Notes: generated from the sequence alone by a model not told the origin. A stretch of DNA of 64,000 bases from Nitzschia putrida (GCA_016586335.1 BLYE01000007.1:912019-976018), one strand, 5' to 3'; positions 29,366 through 40,628 are shown, counted from the first letter of the stretch. Numbers and translations: made by a program.

Positions 29366-29893
29366 GCTTCCGTCAATGCTGTGAAAACTAGCACTCGCAG
29401 TCTCCTTGTGATGCCGTTTGGGGGGGTCGTCAGGGTTTCAACCCTTCTTGGATGACACGACGATCTTTGTCCTCTGTTCCTCCCTCGCACCTCGCGAAGT
29501 TGTATTTTATTGTTGTGGTCACCCTCACCCTGCTAAGCATTTTTTACACGACTGCTACTAGTAGTAAAACTACAGTATAGTACCATTTGCTTGGACCAAT
29601 CAAAGCGCTTTGAAAGTATGTAGTATCATAACAGAATTTGGGAATGTAACTATGATACGTTGGTACAACCAACTGTAGTAGAATATCTATATTTTTTAAT
29701 GCAATTTATGTACCTAATTAGTAGTTGCATATTATTATATCAGGAGTGGTCAATACAACAGGGCGACTGTGATGTCCAAAACGATTGACTTGAAATACCA
29801 CTCTTTCTAACGTTCTTCTTTGTAGAATTGCAATCTAACCTTGTTATCATCTACTGCACTAGTATTGACCAACAGAAGGTTCAAGAAGGGCCG
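29366..29893. other. array spacer 4/5
   Basis: 528 bp, AT-richer than the flanking genes. No gene seen. Confidence 0.45.
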
Positions 29894-31636
29894 CTAATCA
29901 CAATCTTCCCCGTCTGTGCAACAGAGCGTGCAGCATTCGCATACCGACTCGTCTCTATTGCAATCCATCACAAACTCGTAATCATCCTGATCCTCTGGGG
30001 GAAGGGCATCGACCGTTGCCTCAAACGTTTCACATACGGCAGCAGGTACGTCACCCAAAAACTGGTTGCCTTCTAGCAACAGTACCTCCAGGCTATCGTT
30101 CCAATTATCTTCCAACGTGGACGGGATCGTTCCCGTCAAAAGGTTGTGAGATAAATCAAGAATTCTGGCTGCCTTCCAAACTTCGTCGGGGAGTGATCCT
30201 GTCAATTGGTTATGTGCAAGATAGATGTAGTATGCACTCTTTCCTTTTCCCGGCAAAGAACCTGTAAGACCAATCCCTTCCAAGTTCAATGTTTGCATGC
30301 GAGAAGCACGCCATAATTCGGAAGGGATGGAACCTGACATCCCTGAACAATCTTCCATATTCACTGAACGGAGTTTTTCCAAACCCCCAAGTTCGGTCGG
30401 GATGGATCCGGTCAAGGATGTGTCGTGGACATCCAGTTCCTCCAACTCGGTCAGGTATCCCATCTCGGTAGGTAGAGTACCTGTCAGATCATCGTTATTA
30501 TATAGATAGAGTCCCTCCAAACCTGACAAGAGAAAGATCTCCGATGGAATAGAACCTTGCAAGTTGTTGGCGGACAAGTCCAAAAAATAAATGATATCCT
30601 GCTCCTTCTCGTCCACGAGACGTCGTTGCCTGTTGGGAGAATCCGCCTCGGGTTCTTCACAAAGATTTCCAGGATACCAGTCACACAAACTCACATCCGC
30701 ATTCAACCAATTGTGACTTTGATCCCAATTCTGACCGTCAGTAGCAAAGTACAACGTCAACAAAGCATAGGTTTCCACGACAAATTCGTCGGTAGGTTGG
30801 TAGTCATGGTCCACCAACCACTTGAGAGCATTACTTTGGGGAGATCCTTCCTTTTCAATATCAGGAGAGTGTTGCGACAAAAGCAACAACAGCAATCCCA
30901 AAGTACTAGTAGGATCGGACCCATCATTTGTTGGTGGAGCTGTGGGGGTAGATGTAGGCACCGGACCCCCTGGTTCTAGGTTACCACCAATGGCTGTAGA
31001 AGGACCACTGCTCTCATTATCTTTCAATACCAAAACCAAAACACCTGCAAGGACACCTCCCAAGAGTACAGAACAGATCACGGCAAGCAATAGCAATGAG
31101 CCTCGCTTTCGTTCAACAGATGGAGCCGACGATCTGGTTTTCTCCTCGTCGTCGTCTTGAGCCACTTCCACTGGAACTGCATGAGCTACTACCGATTGCG
31201 ACAAAATTTGACGCCGAACTTCGTCTTCGAGGTCATCCCGAGAAACCGCAGTGGCTGTTACCGATCCCACGGGTGTCACCCGAGCACTGGTTGCATCATC
31301 CATGGTTGCGCTACTACTTGTTCCTGGAGTCAGACTGCTTGTATTAGCAGTAGTAGTGGCAGCTACGGAACTGCCAATGCCAGCCACTCGAGTAGCTCCA
31401 ATTGGAACGGTGTTTTCCACAGAAGAATGAAAGGATCCAGATTCGTTGGAATCGACAGCACCAGGACGGGTGGCTCGGGTGCGACTTGCACCTTCTTTGC
31501 CCTTTTTGCTGCCTCGTTCGCGGCGGGCAGAGGCAGAAGCAGAAACGGATGACGATGATGCCTCTTGACTCTGAGATGGCATTGACGCTACATCAGGAAC
31601 GTCGGTTGGACTACTTGGGGGTGCATCCTTACCCAT
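29894..31636 (-). CDS. type II LRR membrane protein, array member 5
   Basis: 580 aa from the ATG at 31634-31636 (MGKDAPPSS), the shortest array member; member 6 begins in the same way with MGKED. Features: Ser/Ala-rich start; basic ARRERGSKKGKEG; TRATRPGAV (53-61); GATRVAGIG (80-88); TATAVSRDDLEDEVRRQI (127-144); AVPVEVAQ; basic ERKRGS; membrane helix (~180-205). Outside: TLYFATDGQNWDQSHNW, cap CDWYPGNLC, then about eight repeats, one using the variant YLTELEELDVHDTSLTGSIP, C-terminal CECCTLCCTDGEDC. The motif before the membrane ends RRQILSQSVVAHAV, slightly diverged from the usual IMSE. Function as for the family, unknown. Confidence 0.88.
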   Translation of the reverse strand: MGKDAPPSSPTDVPDVASMPSQSQEASSSSVSASASARRERGSKKGKEGASRTRATRPGAVDSNESGSFHSSVENTVPIGATRVAGIGSSVAATTTANTSSLTPGTSSSATMDDATSARVTPVGSVTATAVSRDDLEDEVRRQILSQSVVAHAVPVEVAQDDDEEKTRSSAPSVERKRGSLLLLAVICSVLLGGVLAGVLVLVLKDNESSGPSTAIGGNLEPGGPVPTSTPTAPPTNDGSDPTSTLGLLLLLLSQHSPDIEKEGSPQSNALKWLVDHDYQPTDEFVVETYALLTLYFATDGQNWDQSHNWLNADVSLCDWYPGNLCEEPEADSPNRQRRLVDEKEQDIIYFLDLSANNLQGSIPSEIFLLSGLEGLYLYNNDDLTGTLPTEMGYLTELEELDVHDTSLTGSIPTELGGLEKLRSVNMEDCSGMSGSIPSELWRASRMQTLNLEGIGLTGSLPGKGKSAYYIYLAHNQLTGSLPDEVWKAARILDLSHNLLTGTIPSTLEDNWNDSLEVLLLEGNQFLGDVPAAVCETFEATVDALPPEDQDDYEFVMDCNRDESVCECCTLCCTDGEDCD

Positions 31637-32114
31637 GTTGCTCGCTGCTCTTTTTCTGGAAGTGGTGGAATGTTGAAGTGTGGTTGTTGTTGATTGTGGC
31701 AGCGAGCAGCAACAAAGATTAGTTGTCCTGGCGGCGCTATGCATTTAATGCAGCAAGTCGGAGAAACTGTGACATGCCTTCAGCATTATTATTTTATCAT
31801 TTTCTCCAACATAAAAAATGAGTGAAGTCCCACGTACGTCCGACTACCTTGACACTACCGTCGTCGCGTTCGGTGGCGTTGGTTCTTGTAGTCATGGTGG
31901 AAATTTCGAAAATGCTAACTGTAAACCAAACAAAGAAGAAAGTGTTAGTATTTTAAACTTTTTTGCCACCAAACTCCTACTAGTACCTAAAGTTGGCACT
32001 TGTGTGAGTGGTACTGGAAAATTGTGGAAATGTACAACCGAAGACTAACATACAATAATAAAAGGGAAATGGGTATTTTTGATGGAATGAAGAACAATGC
32101 AGCACACATTGCTA
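31637..32114. other. array spacer 5/6
   Basis: 478 bp, no gene seen. Confidence 0.45.
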
Positions 32115-33989
32115 CTACACGGAGGGTTCATGACAATTTTCCCCGTCTGTGCAGCAGAGAGTACAGCAAGGGCATACGGTATCGTCCCCATTGCAGTCAA
32201 CACTGAACTCATAGTCTTGCTGTACAGCCTGTTCGAAACTATTGCATACAGCCGACGGAACGTCTCCAGTAAGGAGGTTGCCTTCCAATCGAAGGATTTC
32301 CAAGCCATTGTCCCAATTCTGAAAGAATTTGGCAGGGACCGTACCCGTGAGTTCATTGTACGACAAGTCAATCGTTTGTACTTCTACCCATCCGGTCTCT
32401 GGAATGGTCCCAGATAGTTCATTGTGGGCCAGGAGAACTTCATGAGGACTTCTTGTGAACGTAGGGAGTGTGCCCGTGAGACCAATCCCTTCCAAATTTA
32501 GAAGGACCAGCTCTTGAATGTTGGTCAACTCCTCAGGAATACTCCCCTCGATGTCAGTGCAGTACGCCAAATCAAGGGATTTAAGAGTGCTAATGTCGCC
32601 AAGCTCGGTAGGAATCTCCCCTGTCAAAGTGGTGCCTCCTAACAACAGACCAACCAACGAAGTCATTCTTCCGACTTCTGTAGGGATGGTGCCTGTTAGA
32701 CCATCATTGTCGTACAAAGCTAGAGTAGCCAAATCATTCAAGAGATGTATTTCAGCAGGAATGGAACCTTGCAAGTTGTTGCCGGATAGGTCCAAGGCAT
32801 AAATAGCGTCATCCGCTAGGCGACGTCCTGCACCAGAGGTAGGGCCCGAAGGTTCAGTACATAGACGACCAGGATACCATTCACATATTCCGACATCGTC
32901 GTTCAACCAATGGTCCTTTTGGCTCCAATTGTTGCCATCGGTTGCAAAGTATAGCGTCACCAAGGCAAAGGTTTCCAAAAGAAGTGAGCTTGATGGATTG
33001 TAGCTATGGTCGACCAACCACGTGAATGCCCTTGCTTGAGCAGAACCAACAGTCAACACATCTGGCGAGACTTGCGCCAATACATCACGCAATGGACTAC
33101 CCGTACTACCGGGAAGTGTGGGCCCCAACACACCACCGGCAGTTGTGGGGGCAGATGTAGGGACAGAAGTGGGAGAACCAGCCTGAAGTTGATTTCCAGA
33201 AGAGCCGCTGTTGTTGTCCTTCTTCATGGCAATGAAAACTGCAACAATAACTCCTACCAAGATCACCATACAACACAGCACAGCCATCAAAAGGACAGTT
33301 GTACGACTACTCTTGGAACGTTCTGAAGACTTGGTTTTCTCTTGGTCGTCATGAACCAGGGTCACAGTGGCATCAATAGGGACGACCTTGGCCTCCATGG
33401 CTTCGGAGATGATTTGCTGACGAACTTCATTCTCGAGATCTTCTCGAGCAACGGCGGTTGCAGTAACAGATTCGGCTGTGACACTGGCTGCAAAGGCTGG
33501 TTCTGGTGGAGTCGGAACACTGTCATCAACGTCATCTTGATATTCGATATCATCATCATGAGGTTCGTCGTTTTCTACAGAGTGGGCGGAAGATGCACCA
33601 ATACCTGCAACACTGACAGCTCCAATTACACTGCCGTCCATAGACGCTGCTCTTGATTTGGAAAATTGACTGACGCTGCCGGCAGATCTAGTGGTTGCCG
33701 TTGATACACTACTACCCGAAACAGCCCGAGCCGGAGATTGAGTAGGATTTGGAGCACTTGCTTGATTCCTTCTTTGTCTAGAGGTAGGATTCGATGCAGC
33801 AAGCTTTTGTGAAATGAGATCGACAGCATCGTCACCTTGTTCTAGCGGTTCTTCTTCCATGCCATAAGAAGCATTCGTTGTGTTCGTTGGTGCTGCTGCT
33901 GCAGCAGATGTTTTCTTCTTGCCCACTTTCTTCACAGTCTTTGACTTTCGTGCTTTGGGTTTCGAATCGGGAGTGTCTTCTTTGCCCAT
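32115..33989 (-). CDS. type II LRR membrane protein, array member 6
   Basis: 624 aa from the ATG at 33987-33989 (MGKEDTPDSK). It begins with a Lys-rich block (KARKSKTVKKVGKKK) and a poly-Ala stretch; an RRNQASAPNPTQSPARAV stretch stands where other members carry RATxPG; then GAVSVAGIG (123-131), an acidic region (DDDIEYQDDVDD), TATAVAREDLENEVRQQI (176-193) and AKVVPID. The membrane helix spans ~230-255, preceded by basic SKSSRTT. Outside: TLYFATDGNNWSQKDHW, cap CEWYPGRLC, about eight LRRs with LTGTIPTEVG and the variant LLGGTTLTGEIP, C-terminal CPCCTLCCTDGENC. It is the only member here whose conserved motif has RQQI instead of RRQI. Confidence 0.88.
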   Translation of the reverse strand: MGKEDTPDSKPKARKSKTVKKVGKKKTSAAAAAPTNTTNASYGMEEEPLEQGDDAVDLISQKLAASNPTSRQRRNQASAPNPTQSPARAVSGSSVSTATTRSAGSVSQFSKSRAASMDGSVIGAVSVAGIGASSAHSVENDEPHDDDIEYQDDVDDSVPTPPEPAFAASVTAESVTATAVAREDLENEVRQQIISEAMEAKVVPIDATVTLVHDDQEKTKSSERSKSSRTTVLLMAVLCCMVILVGVIVAVFIAMKKDNNSGSSGNQLQAGSPTSVPTSAPTTAGGVLGPTLPGSTGSPLRDVLAQVSPDVLTVGSAQARAFTWLVDHSYNPSSSLLLETFALVTLYFATDGNNWSQKDHWLNDDVGICEWYPGRLCTEPSGPTSGAGRRLADDAIYALDLSGNNLQGSIPAEIHLLNDLATLALYDNDGLTGTIPTEVGRMTSLVGLLLGGTTLTGEIPTELGDISTLKSLDLAYCTDIEGSIPEELTNIQELVLLNLEGIGLTGTLPTFTRSPHEVLLAHNELSGTIPETGWVEVQTIDLSYNELTGTVPAKFFQNWDNGLEILRLEGNLLTGDVPSAVCNSFEQAVQQDYEFSVDCNGDDTVCPCCTLCCTDGENCHEPSV

Positions 33990-34578
33990 GACAGTGTGTT
34001 GGGTTCTCGATAAGGATGGCACAAGTGCAGTTGTATCTACCGGTAGTCGATGATGGTGTTGTTGCTGAGGATTTGCTTTGGGTATTATGTGAAAAGACCT
34101 TCGAGCTTTGAGAGGAACGGTCCATATATAGGATGCGGAAGTTGTAAGTGATAGGAAGTGGCCATTCTACGTAGAGGTTGCGTAAGTTTAGTACCACAGA
34201 CCACCAGTACTACCGGAAGTGCATGATTTCACCAGTTCTTGCACCAGCGGCATGATTGAGAGTCCAGTCGCAGTTCCATGCCCGAATCATCCGATCGTCT
34301 CAGCCCACCAGTTCACAGAAGATCAATAGTTGTACTTGTGACTTTATGATGGGTCTAAACGTCAAATAAAGGTACCGGTAGTTTGCAGGATCCCCGAGAC
34401 TCGATCGCTTCCTACCTCCTAGTTGCTCGAATGAGTAGGCAGCATCCTTTAGACACTGTACCTTTACTAAAGAAGATGGCTAAAACTCTGGGCTTGGGGA
34501 TGTTCCAAAGGAAATAAATGGGGTATTATTAAGAATCAAAATAAGAATGCTTACCATGTAGTCCCCAATACATCGGCT
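33990..34578. other. array spacer 6/7
   Basis: About 590 bp, no gene seen. Confidence 0.45.
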
Positions 34579-36666
34579 CTACGGCTCCTGGCAGTTGTCT
34601 CCATCAGTGCAACAGAGTGTGCAGCACACACAGGTATTCTCATTGCAATCAATGCTGAATTCATACTCTGTATCAGAACCTAGGTCCAGCAATTCTTGAA
34701 AACTGGTACAAACTTCTTCAGGTACAGACTCTGAGAAGTTGTTGCCCTCAAGGTACAAGCCTTCCAAGTCAGCTTCCCAATTGATCCACAAATTCACGGG
34801 GATCGTTCCTGTAAGCTCATTGAATGCCAAGTCGAGAATAACCAGATTTTTCCAGTCCACTCGATCATCGATTGGGATCGACCCCGTGAGTTGATTCTCT
34901 CGGAGATACACATTTTGAGGACTTCTTCCAGAGTCGGGAAGAGACCCTCCCAAACCAATACCCTCCAAATTCAAAGTCTTGATGCGCTCAGCCGACCACA
35001 ATCCTTCCGGAATAGTCCCAGTAATACCAGTACAGTAGGACAAATCAAACGTGTTGAGTGCATCGAGTGCTCCAAGTTGTGTCGGGAGAGTTCCCGTCAG
35101 GGACGTTTCACCCGCGAAAAAATCTCCCAGGTTGGTTAGCAAACCAATCTCTGTGGGGATCGTTCCGGTCAAGCCAGGATTGTCATACACGAGGAACCAA
35201 TCCAAATCAGACAACAAGGCGATTTCTGGAGGAATCGTGCCTTGCAAGTTGTTGTCTGACAAGTCGAGCTGAAGAATGGATTCGCCTAGAAGGTTTCGTC
35301 GTAGTCGCCGTCCAACATCGGGCGGACCACCGTCGGGTTCCTCACAAAGATTCCCAGGATACCATTCACAAATACCCTTATTGTTGTTCAACCAATGGAT
35401 GTTTCGATCCCAATTATCTCCATCGGTGGCAAAGTAAAAGGTAACCAAAGCAAAGGTTTCCAACAAAAGCGGGGACATGGGGGTGTACTCGTTGTCAAAC
35501 AACCATTTGAAGGCCTTGCTTTGAGGAGAGCCTGGTGCAGCTACAGTATCAGAGTGTTGGGAGAGAAGAAGCATGAGAGCATTTTGATTGACGTCGGAGC
35601 CAGGAGTTGTGACGGGGCTTTGCGTAGGGGCCGAAGTTGGAGGGTCTACGAGGGCGTCACTCTTGGGACCACTATCACCGCCGCCGCCTCCCAACAAAGC
35701 CACCACGACACCAATGACAACACCAGTAAGCACGAGGCAACAAGCGACAGCAACAATCAACATCGTGGAACTGCTTTCGCGCTTTTCCTCCTTGACTCCT
35801 TTGGTGTAAGTCTCACTATGCTCAATAGGAATAACTTCGGCTGTGACCACTTCAGACATGATTTGACGACGAACTTCATCTTCTAGATCATCTCGTGAAA
35901 CTGCCGTTGCAGTGACCGATTCCGCGAGGTTCCCTGGGACAGCGGCGGCAGCAGCTGCGACTGGTGCAGTGGTAGTCTCCTTTTTGACAGCAGCCGCATC
36001 CTCCTCATCGTTCGCAGAGTTCGCACCAACCCCAGTGACCCTGTTGGCTCCCGCCACACTTGCATTGACCGAAGCACCATCGTGACTGAGTCCAGCCATA
36101 CTCACAGTCATTCGGCTCGAAACTTCACTGGCATCATCGTCGACAGCGACAACACCAGGAACGTTGGTTCGAGTGTTTCGAAGTCCTTCCTTTCCTCGTC
36201 GACTGGCCCGATCTCGATTCACAGATCCTCTGGCTGAAGAAGCAGAGGAGGAGGCGCGATCAAGAGAAGTTTGCGGGGCAGCATGATCCATTTCCACCGT
36301 TGGTTCAACAGCTTCCATGGTGAGATTCTCAGCCTTGAGATTAGAGGAAGAAATGCCTGTCGATCGAGATCCTCCAGCCGTTGCTGGCATCTTCTGGCCT
36401 TCAGACTCTAAGTTGTTAACCTTGGAGGTAGATCTGCGAGCCCTTTGTTTGGAAGCTGCATCGCTTGCAGCACTGGCCGAGGACTTGGTGAACGCTTTCA
36501 TTTTCTTGGATTCGGCGGATTCAGAATCTTGTGCTGCTGCTTCTTGAAATGTTTCAGAAAGCCCAGTGTTTTCCTCAGTAGTCAACTTGAGAATGGCCTC
36601 TGACTGCCTTCTCACTCCGTCCTCCCGTTGGCGTGACAATTCGTCGTTGTTGTTGTTGTTGTTCAT
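34579..36666 (-). CDS. type II LRR membrane protein, array member 7
   Basis: 695 aa. It starts MNNNNNNDELSRQ and carries VRRQSEAILKLT (18-29), a motif shared with member 8 and with the LRR-less protein at 1740. Then a long Ser/Ala/Lys-rich region, TRTNVPGVV (165-173), a GANRVTGVG repeat of the GAxRV motif (207-215), a poly-Ala run (~237-243), TATAVSRDDLEDEVRRQI (252-269) and AEVIPIE. The membrane helix spans ~301-325 and ends in a five-glycine run. Outside: TFYFATDGDNWDRNIHW, cap CEWYPGNLC, GTIPPEIALLSDL, the FFAGETSLTGTLP repeat, and C-terminal CVCCTLCCTDGDNC. The asparagine codon run at the start is the kind of repeat that varies in length between alleles. Confidence 0.88.
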   Translation of the reverse strand: MNNNNNNDELSRQREDGVRRQSEAILKLTTEENTGLSETFQEAAAQDSESAESKKMKAFTKSSASAASDAASKQRARRSTSKVNNLESEGQKMPATAGGSRSTGISSSNLKAENLTMEAVEPTVEMDHAAPQTSLDRASSSASSARGSVNRDRASRRGKEGLRNTRTNVPGVVAVDDDASEVSSRMTVSMAGLSHDGASVNASVAGANRVTGVGANSANDEEDAAAVKKETTTAPVAAAAAAVPGNLAESVTATAVSRDDLEDEVRRQIMSEVVTAEVIPIEHSETYTKGVKEEKRESSSTMLIVAVACCLVLTGVVIGVVVALLGGGGGDSGPKSDALVDPPTSAPTQSPVTTPGSDVNQNALMLLLSQHSDTVAAPGSPQSKAFKWLFDNEYTPMSPLLLETFALVTFYFATDGDNWDRNIHWLNNNKGICEWYPGNLCEEPDGGPPDVGRRLRRNLLGESILQLDLSDNNLQGTIPPEIALLSDLDWFLVYDNPGLTGTIPTEIGLLTNLGDFFAGETSLTGTLPTQLGALDALNTFDLSYCTGITGTIPEGLWSAERIKTLNLEGIGLGGSLPDSGRSPQNVYLRENQLTGSIPIDDRVDWKNLVILDLAFNELTGTIPVNLWINWEADLEGLYLEGNNFSESVPEEVCTSFQELLDLGSDTEYEFSIDCNENTCVCCTLCCTDGDNCQEP

Positions 36667-37427
36667 GATCCTGGGAAAGAAGGTGTTGTTGTTGTGCCAC
36701 TCTTCTTGTGCAAGAGGTTAGGTGATGGAAATACTGCACCCACCACCCGTCAAAGAAAAATAATGCCTCAAAATGCCCGACCAATTTCATCCAATGTCAC
36801 TCAATCAACGGATGGTCATAAGTACCGCGCGCACCAATCGATTGGATCCATCCTTGGCGAAGCCTGTTAGTTTTCCCTTGTTGTTATGGGTTTTAGGCAG
36901 AACTCCGCGCTAACTTACGACTATGATTCGGGTCGACATTCTCCGTCGTCGTCATACTCCTATTGTCTGCACGCACGATGGTGAGGAAGAGGAACAGCAG
37001 TCGTAGTATTCTGGCACGAGCGAATTCATTCTTCTATCACTCTGATTCCATATTATTACTAGTATTATTTATTATTTGTAGTGGTGGTTCCACTTCCCAT
37101 CATCATGGGAAACGGGAACTGGTGGTTCAAACGTTTGTACTTGTGGGTGGTGGTTGTGGAGGAGGAACCGCCGTCTAGACCGCCGTGCATGTTCGAATCC
37201 TTTCACCAGGCTAGGTAACAGGGCATGATGCATGATGCATGATTGCCGCCGTACTGCTGTACTGGTTCATATCGGTACATGTACAAAGCAATACTAACGT
37301 CTTGTGGTAGAAGTGGAAAGATAATTCGAAAGAATTTTTCATAATTTTGTGTCTAATGAAATTGCTTATAACAGATGGGTGCCATCTCTTCCATCTTGCA
37401 TCCGTGGTTTCATAATGTGGTTTTGAT
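36667..37427. other. array spacer 7/8
   Basis: 761 bp, no gene seen. Confidence 0.45.
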
Positions 37428-39671
37428 CTATCTCGATTGTTCCTCACAATCTTCACCGTCCCTGCAACATAGCGTACAACACTCACACTCCAGGTCATCC
37501 TCCTTACAGTCAGCAGAGAAAATATAGGATGTCGAAGGATTCTCTGTAACGCTCTGGTTGAAACTCGTGCACACATCTTCTGGTATCGTGCCGTTGAAAT
37601 TGTTTCCTTCCAGACGAAGCTCGTACAAACTGTTGTTCCAACTTCTGTAGATAGACGCTGGTATCGTGCCTGTCAAATGGTTGTCTCGAAGGTCCAACGT
37701 GCTCAACTGGGGCCACCATGAATCGGGAAACGTCCCACTCAAACGGTTGCCACGGAGGTTTGCATATCTGGGGGAGCGCCCGGGACCGGGCATGCTACCT
37801 TCAAGGCCCAATCCCTCGAGATCCAGCGTCCATATCCTCTTCAAATGCCATAGGTCACGAGGAAAGGTGCCGCTCATGGACCTACAACCAGCCATATTCA
37901 GCACTTTGAGTTGGTCAAGGTCTTCCATGGTAGTAGGGAATGTGCCCGACAGTGACGTCTCTCCTGCAAAGAACCCTTCCAAGCTTTCAAGGGTTCCAAT
38001 GTCAGGAGGCAAAGTACCGACAAGTCCAGGATTCTTGTCTAGCATTAGACGTTCCAGGTTCGACAGCAATCGAATCTCACTAGGAATTGTTCCTTGTAGG
38101 TTGTTCTCTCCCAGATCCAGCACCTTGATGGTTCCTTCCGCTGTGACGTTGCTAGCAGTGACAACAGAGCCACCACTTCCACCCCTTAGAAACCTTACAC
38201 CATCCGATGGGGGTAGATCCACACTCAAGTCTGTGGCACCTACTAGGACGTTGGTAACATCACAGAGGTCTCCAGGGTACCATGAGCAGAAGCCACTGTC
38301 AAAGTCCAACCAATTGGTTGTATGGGTCCAGGACTGATCACCTCCTGTAGAATAATAGAGGACACCAAGAGCGTAGATCTCGTACAAGCTGAGACCATAC
38401 TCACCAGTCGTGGTTACACTGTTGTTCTTCATCCAAGCAAACGCCCGACTCTGTGGTGATCCAGACTCTGTCACACTGGGTGACTGAATTTGGAGGTATG
38501 CCAAAAGTGCCGCATCATCCCTATCGGAATTGTTGGGAGGATTGTTATTGTTGGGAGATCCCTTGCCACCATCCTTGCTTTTCGGATTCGTGTCATCTTG
38601 AAGAATCTTGATGAGCATTCCAGTAACGGCACCCGAAAATACAGCACAACACAGCCCAACACAAAGCAGTGTAAACCTTGGGTGGCCAGACGGCTTTGTG
38701 TCGTCTGGGCTTCTTGAGGAAGCAACGTTGCTTGTACGGCGTGTTTCATTGTCAATCTCCAATGGAACTACTTCTGCCACAATAACCTCCGACATGATTT
38801 GTCGTCTCACTTCTTCTTCCAAATCGTCTCGAACAACAGCTGTAGCAGTCGCTACAGATTCGTGATACTTCAATGCAGGCATCTCCGGAACCACCGTACC
38901 TGTATCCGGTGCAACCCTAGTCGAACTCTTTGGTAGCGTAGCTGCAGGGGGTGCTCCTTCTTCGCGTGGCGAGAGTGCTGCACTAATGACAGAAGCCGTC
39001 ATGGAAGAAGCATCCGATACAGCTGCTCCAAGGACTGTTGTAGGAGGAGCTTCATCCATTCCATCCTGATCTCCAAAATCATCGAAATCCTCCTCTACGT
39101 CAGCAGCAGCTGCAGCGGCAGCCAGACCCATTGAAATACCTACAGCTACAGCTCCTGGTTGCAATGATTTAGGACCGCTGCTGACAGGCACTCCTCCTTT
39201 GCTCCGTCGCACAGACGTACGCTGCACAGAATCTGGTCTGGCATGATTGCTGGTGTTTGCCTGCTCTACACTCGCGGACTTCTTGCTATATTCATCCGCA
39301 AACGCAGATTGATCTGCTACGTCAACTTCTTCATCACTTTCTGAAATACTGACCGCCTTTCGGTAATCCCTTTTCTCGTCCAACGAGACAGCCGGAGGCT
39401 TCTTGTTTTCATCACTGCTGCTACTATCACTACAAGCTCTTGTTGTGTCTGTGGAGATGTGTTCTGACAATTCGGCTGGTTTGGAAACGGAACCGGTTCG
39501 GGACTTTTTCTTAGAAGCCTTGCCTTTCTTCTTTTTTGGTTTCATATCCATCGTCCAAGTTTCTTCAGTTTCTTCTTCTCCCATTCCAGCCGACGCTGTC
39601 AATGCCAAGATGTTCTCTGACTGCCTTCGCACTGAATTAGTCATTTGACGTTTCAACTCATCATTGTTCAT
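37428..39671 (-). CDS. type II LRR membrane protein, array member 8
   Basis: 747 aa. It starts MNNDELKRQMTNSVRRQSE, aligning with member 7, with VRRQSENILALT at 14-25. A very basic block (KPKKKKGKASKKKS, 44-57) resembles the one in the LRR-less protein at 1740. Then SLQPGAVAVG (169-178), a long Ala-rich and acidic region, VATATAVVRDDLEEEVRRQI (273-292), AEVVPLE, and a membrane helix with several Cys (~333-356). Outside: the cap CSWYPGDLC follows STGGDQSWTHTTNW; the repeats use GTFP more than GTIP (FFAGETSLSGTFP, RLSGTFP); C-terminal CECCTLCCRDGEDC. Its GTFP repeats and long N-terminal region make it more diverged than members 3-7. Confidence 0.88.
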   Translation of the reverse strand: MNNDELKRQMTNSVRRQSENILALTASAGMGEEETEETWTMDMKPKKKKGKASKKKSRTGSVSKPAELSEHISTDTTRACSDSSSSDENKKPPAVSLDEKRDYRKAVSISESDEEVDVADQSAFADEYSKKSASVEQANTSNHARPDSVQRTSVRRSKGGVPVSSGPKSLQPGAVAVGISMGLAAAAAAADVEEDFDDFGDQDGMDEAPPTTVLGAAVSDASSMTASVISAALSPREEGAPPAATLPKSSTRVAPDTGTVVPEMPALKYHESVATATAVVRDDLEEEVRRQIMSEVIVAEVVPLEIDNETRRTSNVASSRSPDDTKPSGHPRFTLLCVGLCCAVFSGAVTGMLIKILQDDTNPKSKDGGKGSPNNNNPPNNSDRDDAALLAYLQIQSPSVTESGSPQSRAFAWMKNNSVTTTGEYGLSLYEIYALGVLYYSTGGDQSWTHTTNWLDFDSGFCSWYPGDLCDVTNVLVGATDLSVDLPPSDGVRFLRGGSGGSVVTASNVTAEGTIKVLDLGENNLQGTIPSEIRLLSNLERLMLDKNPGLVGTLPPDIGTLESLEGFFAGETSLSGTFPTTMEDLDQLKVLNMAGCRSMSGTFPRDLWHLKRIWTLDLEGLGLEGSMPGPGRSPRYANLRGNRLSGTFPDSWWPQLSTLDLRDNHLTGTIPASIYRSWNNSLYELRLEGNNFNGTIPEDVCTSFNQSVTENPSTSYIFSADCKEDDLECECCTLCCRDGEDCEEQSR

Positions 39672-40628
39672 CTTGTTGAATACCTAAAAATATCTACACA
39701 AGTCCTTGACCGGAAACCGACAAGAACAATTTTACAAGGTGCTGTTGTTTCTCGATCGATTTCCGCTTTCCTCTTTTACTCTTGCTTCAGGGGAAACACG
39801 TAGTAGTAGCTCCGAGTCCAGAGAAAAAAAGCATGCCTCCTTTCGCTTCCTTCACGTCCACCACGAACCAACGAGAGAGACGACGTTCTTCCCATCTTCC
39901 TGTACAATTGCGTAGCTCCAGTACAGGATGTGCATTGGGGAGTTGAAGTCCCATATATACCGTATGTAGTAGTGGTAGGCGACAGCCTCAGGGCGGCGAC
40001 AACACGACGGCGTTATACTTATTTCATCCCGTCTCCGCCGGTGAGCGATGAGATATATCTACATATACACAGTCGCGACATGCCAGCGATTTTCCCACAT
40101 GGGGATCCATCCGGGATCCGGTCGCACATCGTGCTTGGTGATGTATGTCCTTCTGTGCGTATGTTTGTACTTCATTTTCTTGCAAACCAAGCCCAACAAA
40201 CGTTTCGTACGAGTGCCCAGACGACAGACGCAGCAGCAACAAGAGACGATCGTGCCAAAATCGCAATACTCGTAGTGCTGTGCGCACTTCTACCACCACT
40301 ATTATATATGCATTCTACTTGTCGAATGAACGGGAGTTGTGTTCGTTTGGGGGGAGCTATGCAATACTGGTGCACTCATCCTCGTCCATCACCTCCAGTG
40401 GTCCCGTTGACTCTGCTGATGTAGTCGATAGAACATTTTCTATGGGAAGCATCGGAATCCATGTTCGTGAAGCTCATCAAAGTACCAGAAATGTTCCTTC
40501 TTAAACTAGGACGGTAGTAGGTCCATAGTATACTACCGGTAGCTAGGTCTAGTAGCAATAGAATTCTGCCAACTCCCATATAGCTTACATACAATGATGT
40601 AGCAGTACTGTACTAGTAGTAGCAAAAG
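39672..40628. other. array spacer 8/9
   Basis: 957 bp, with short TAGTAC-rich stretches. Weak plus-strand frames at 39930-40424 lack any motif. No gene called. Confidence 0.4.

Noticed and set aside
37666..38337. 223-codon plus-strand frame within array member 8
   Set aside because: Antisense of LRR codons; similar shadows occur in the other array genes.
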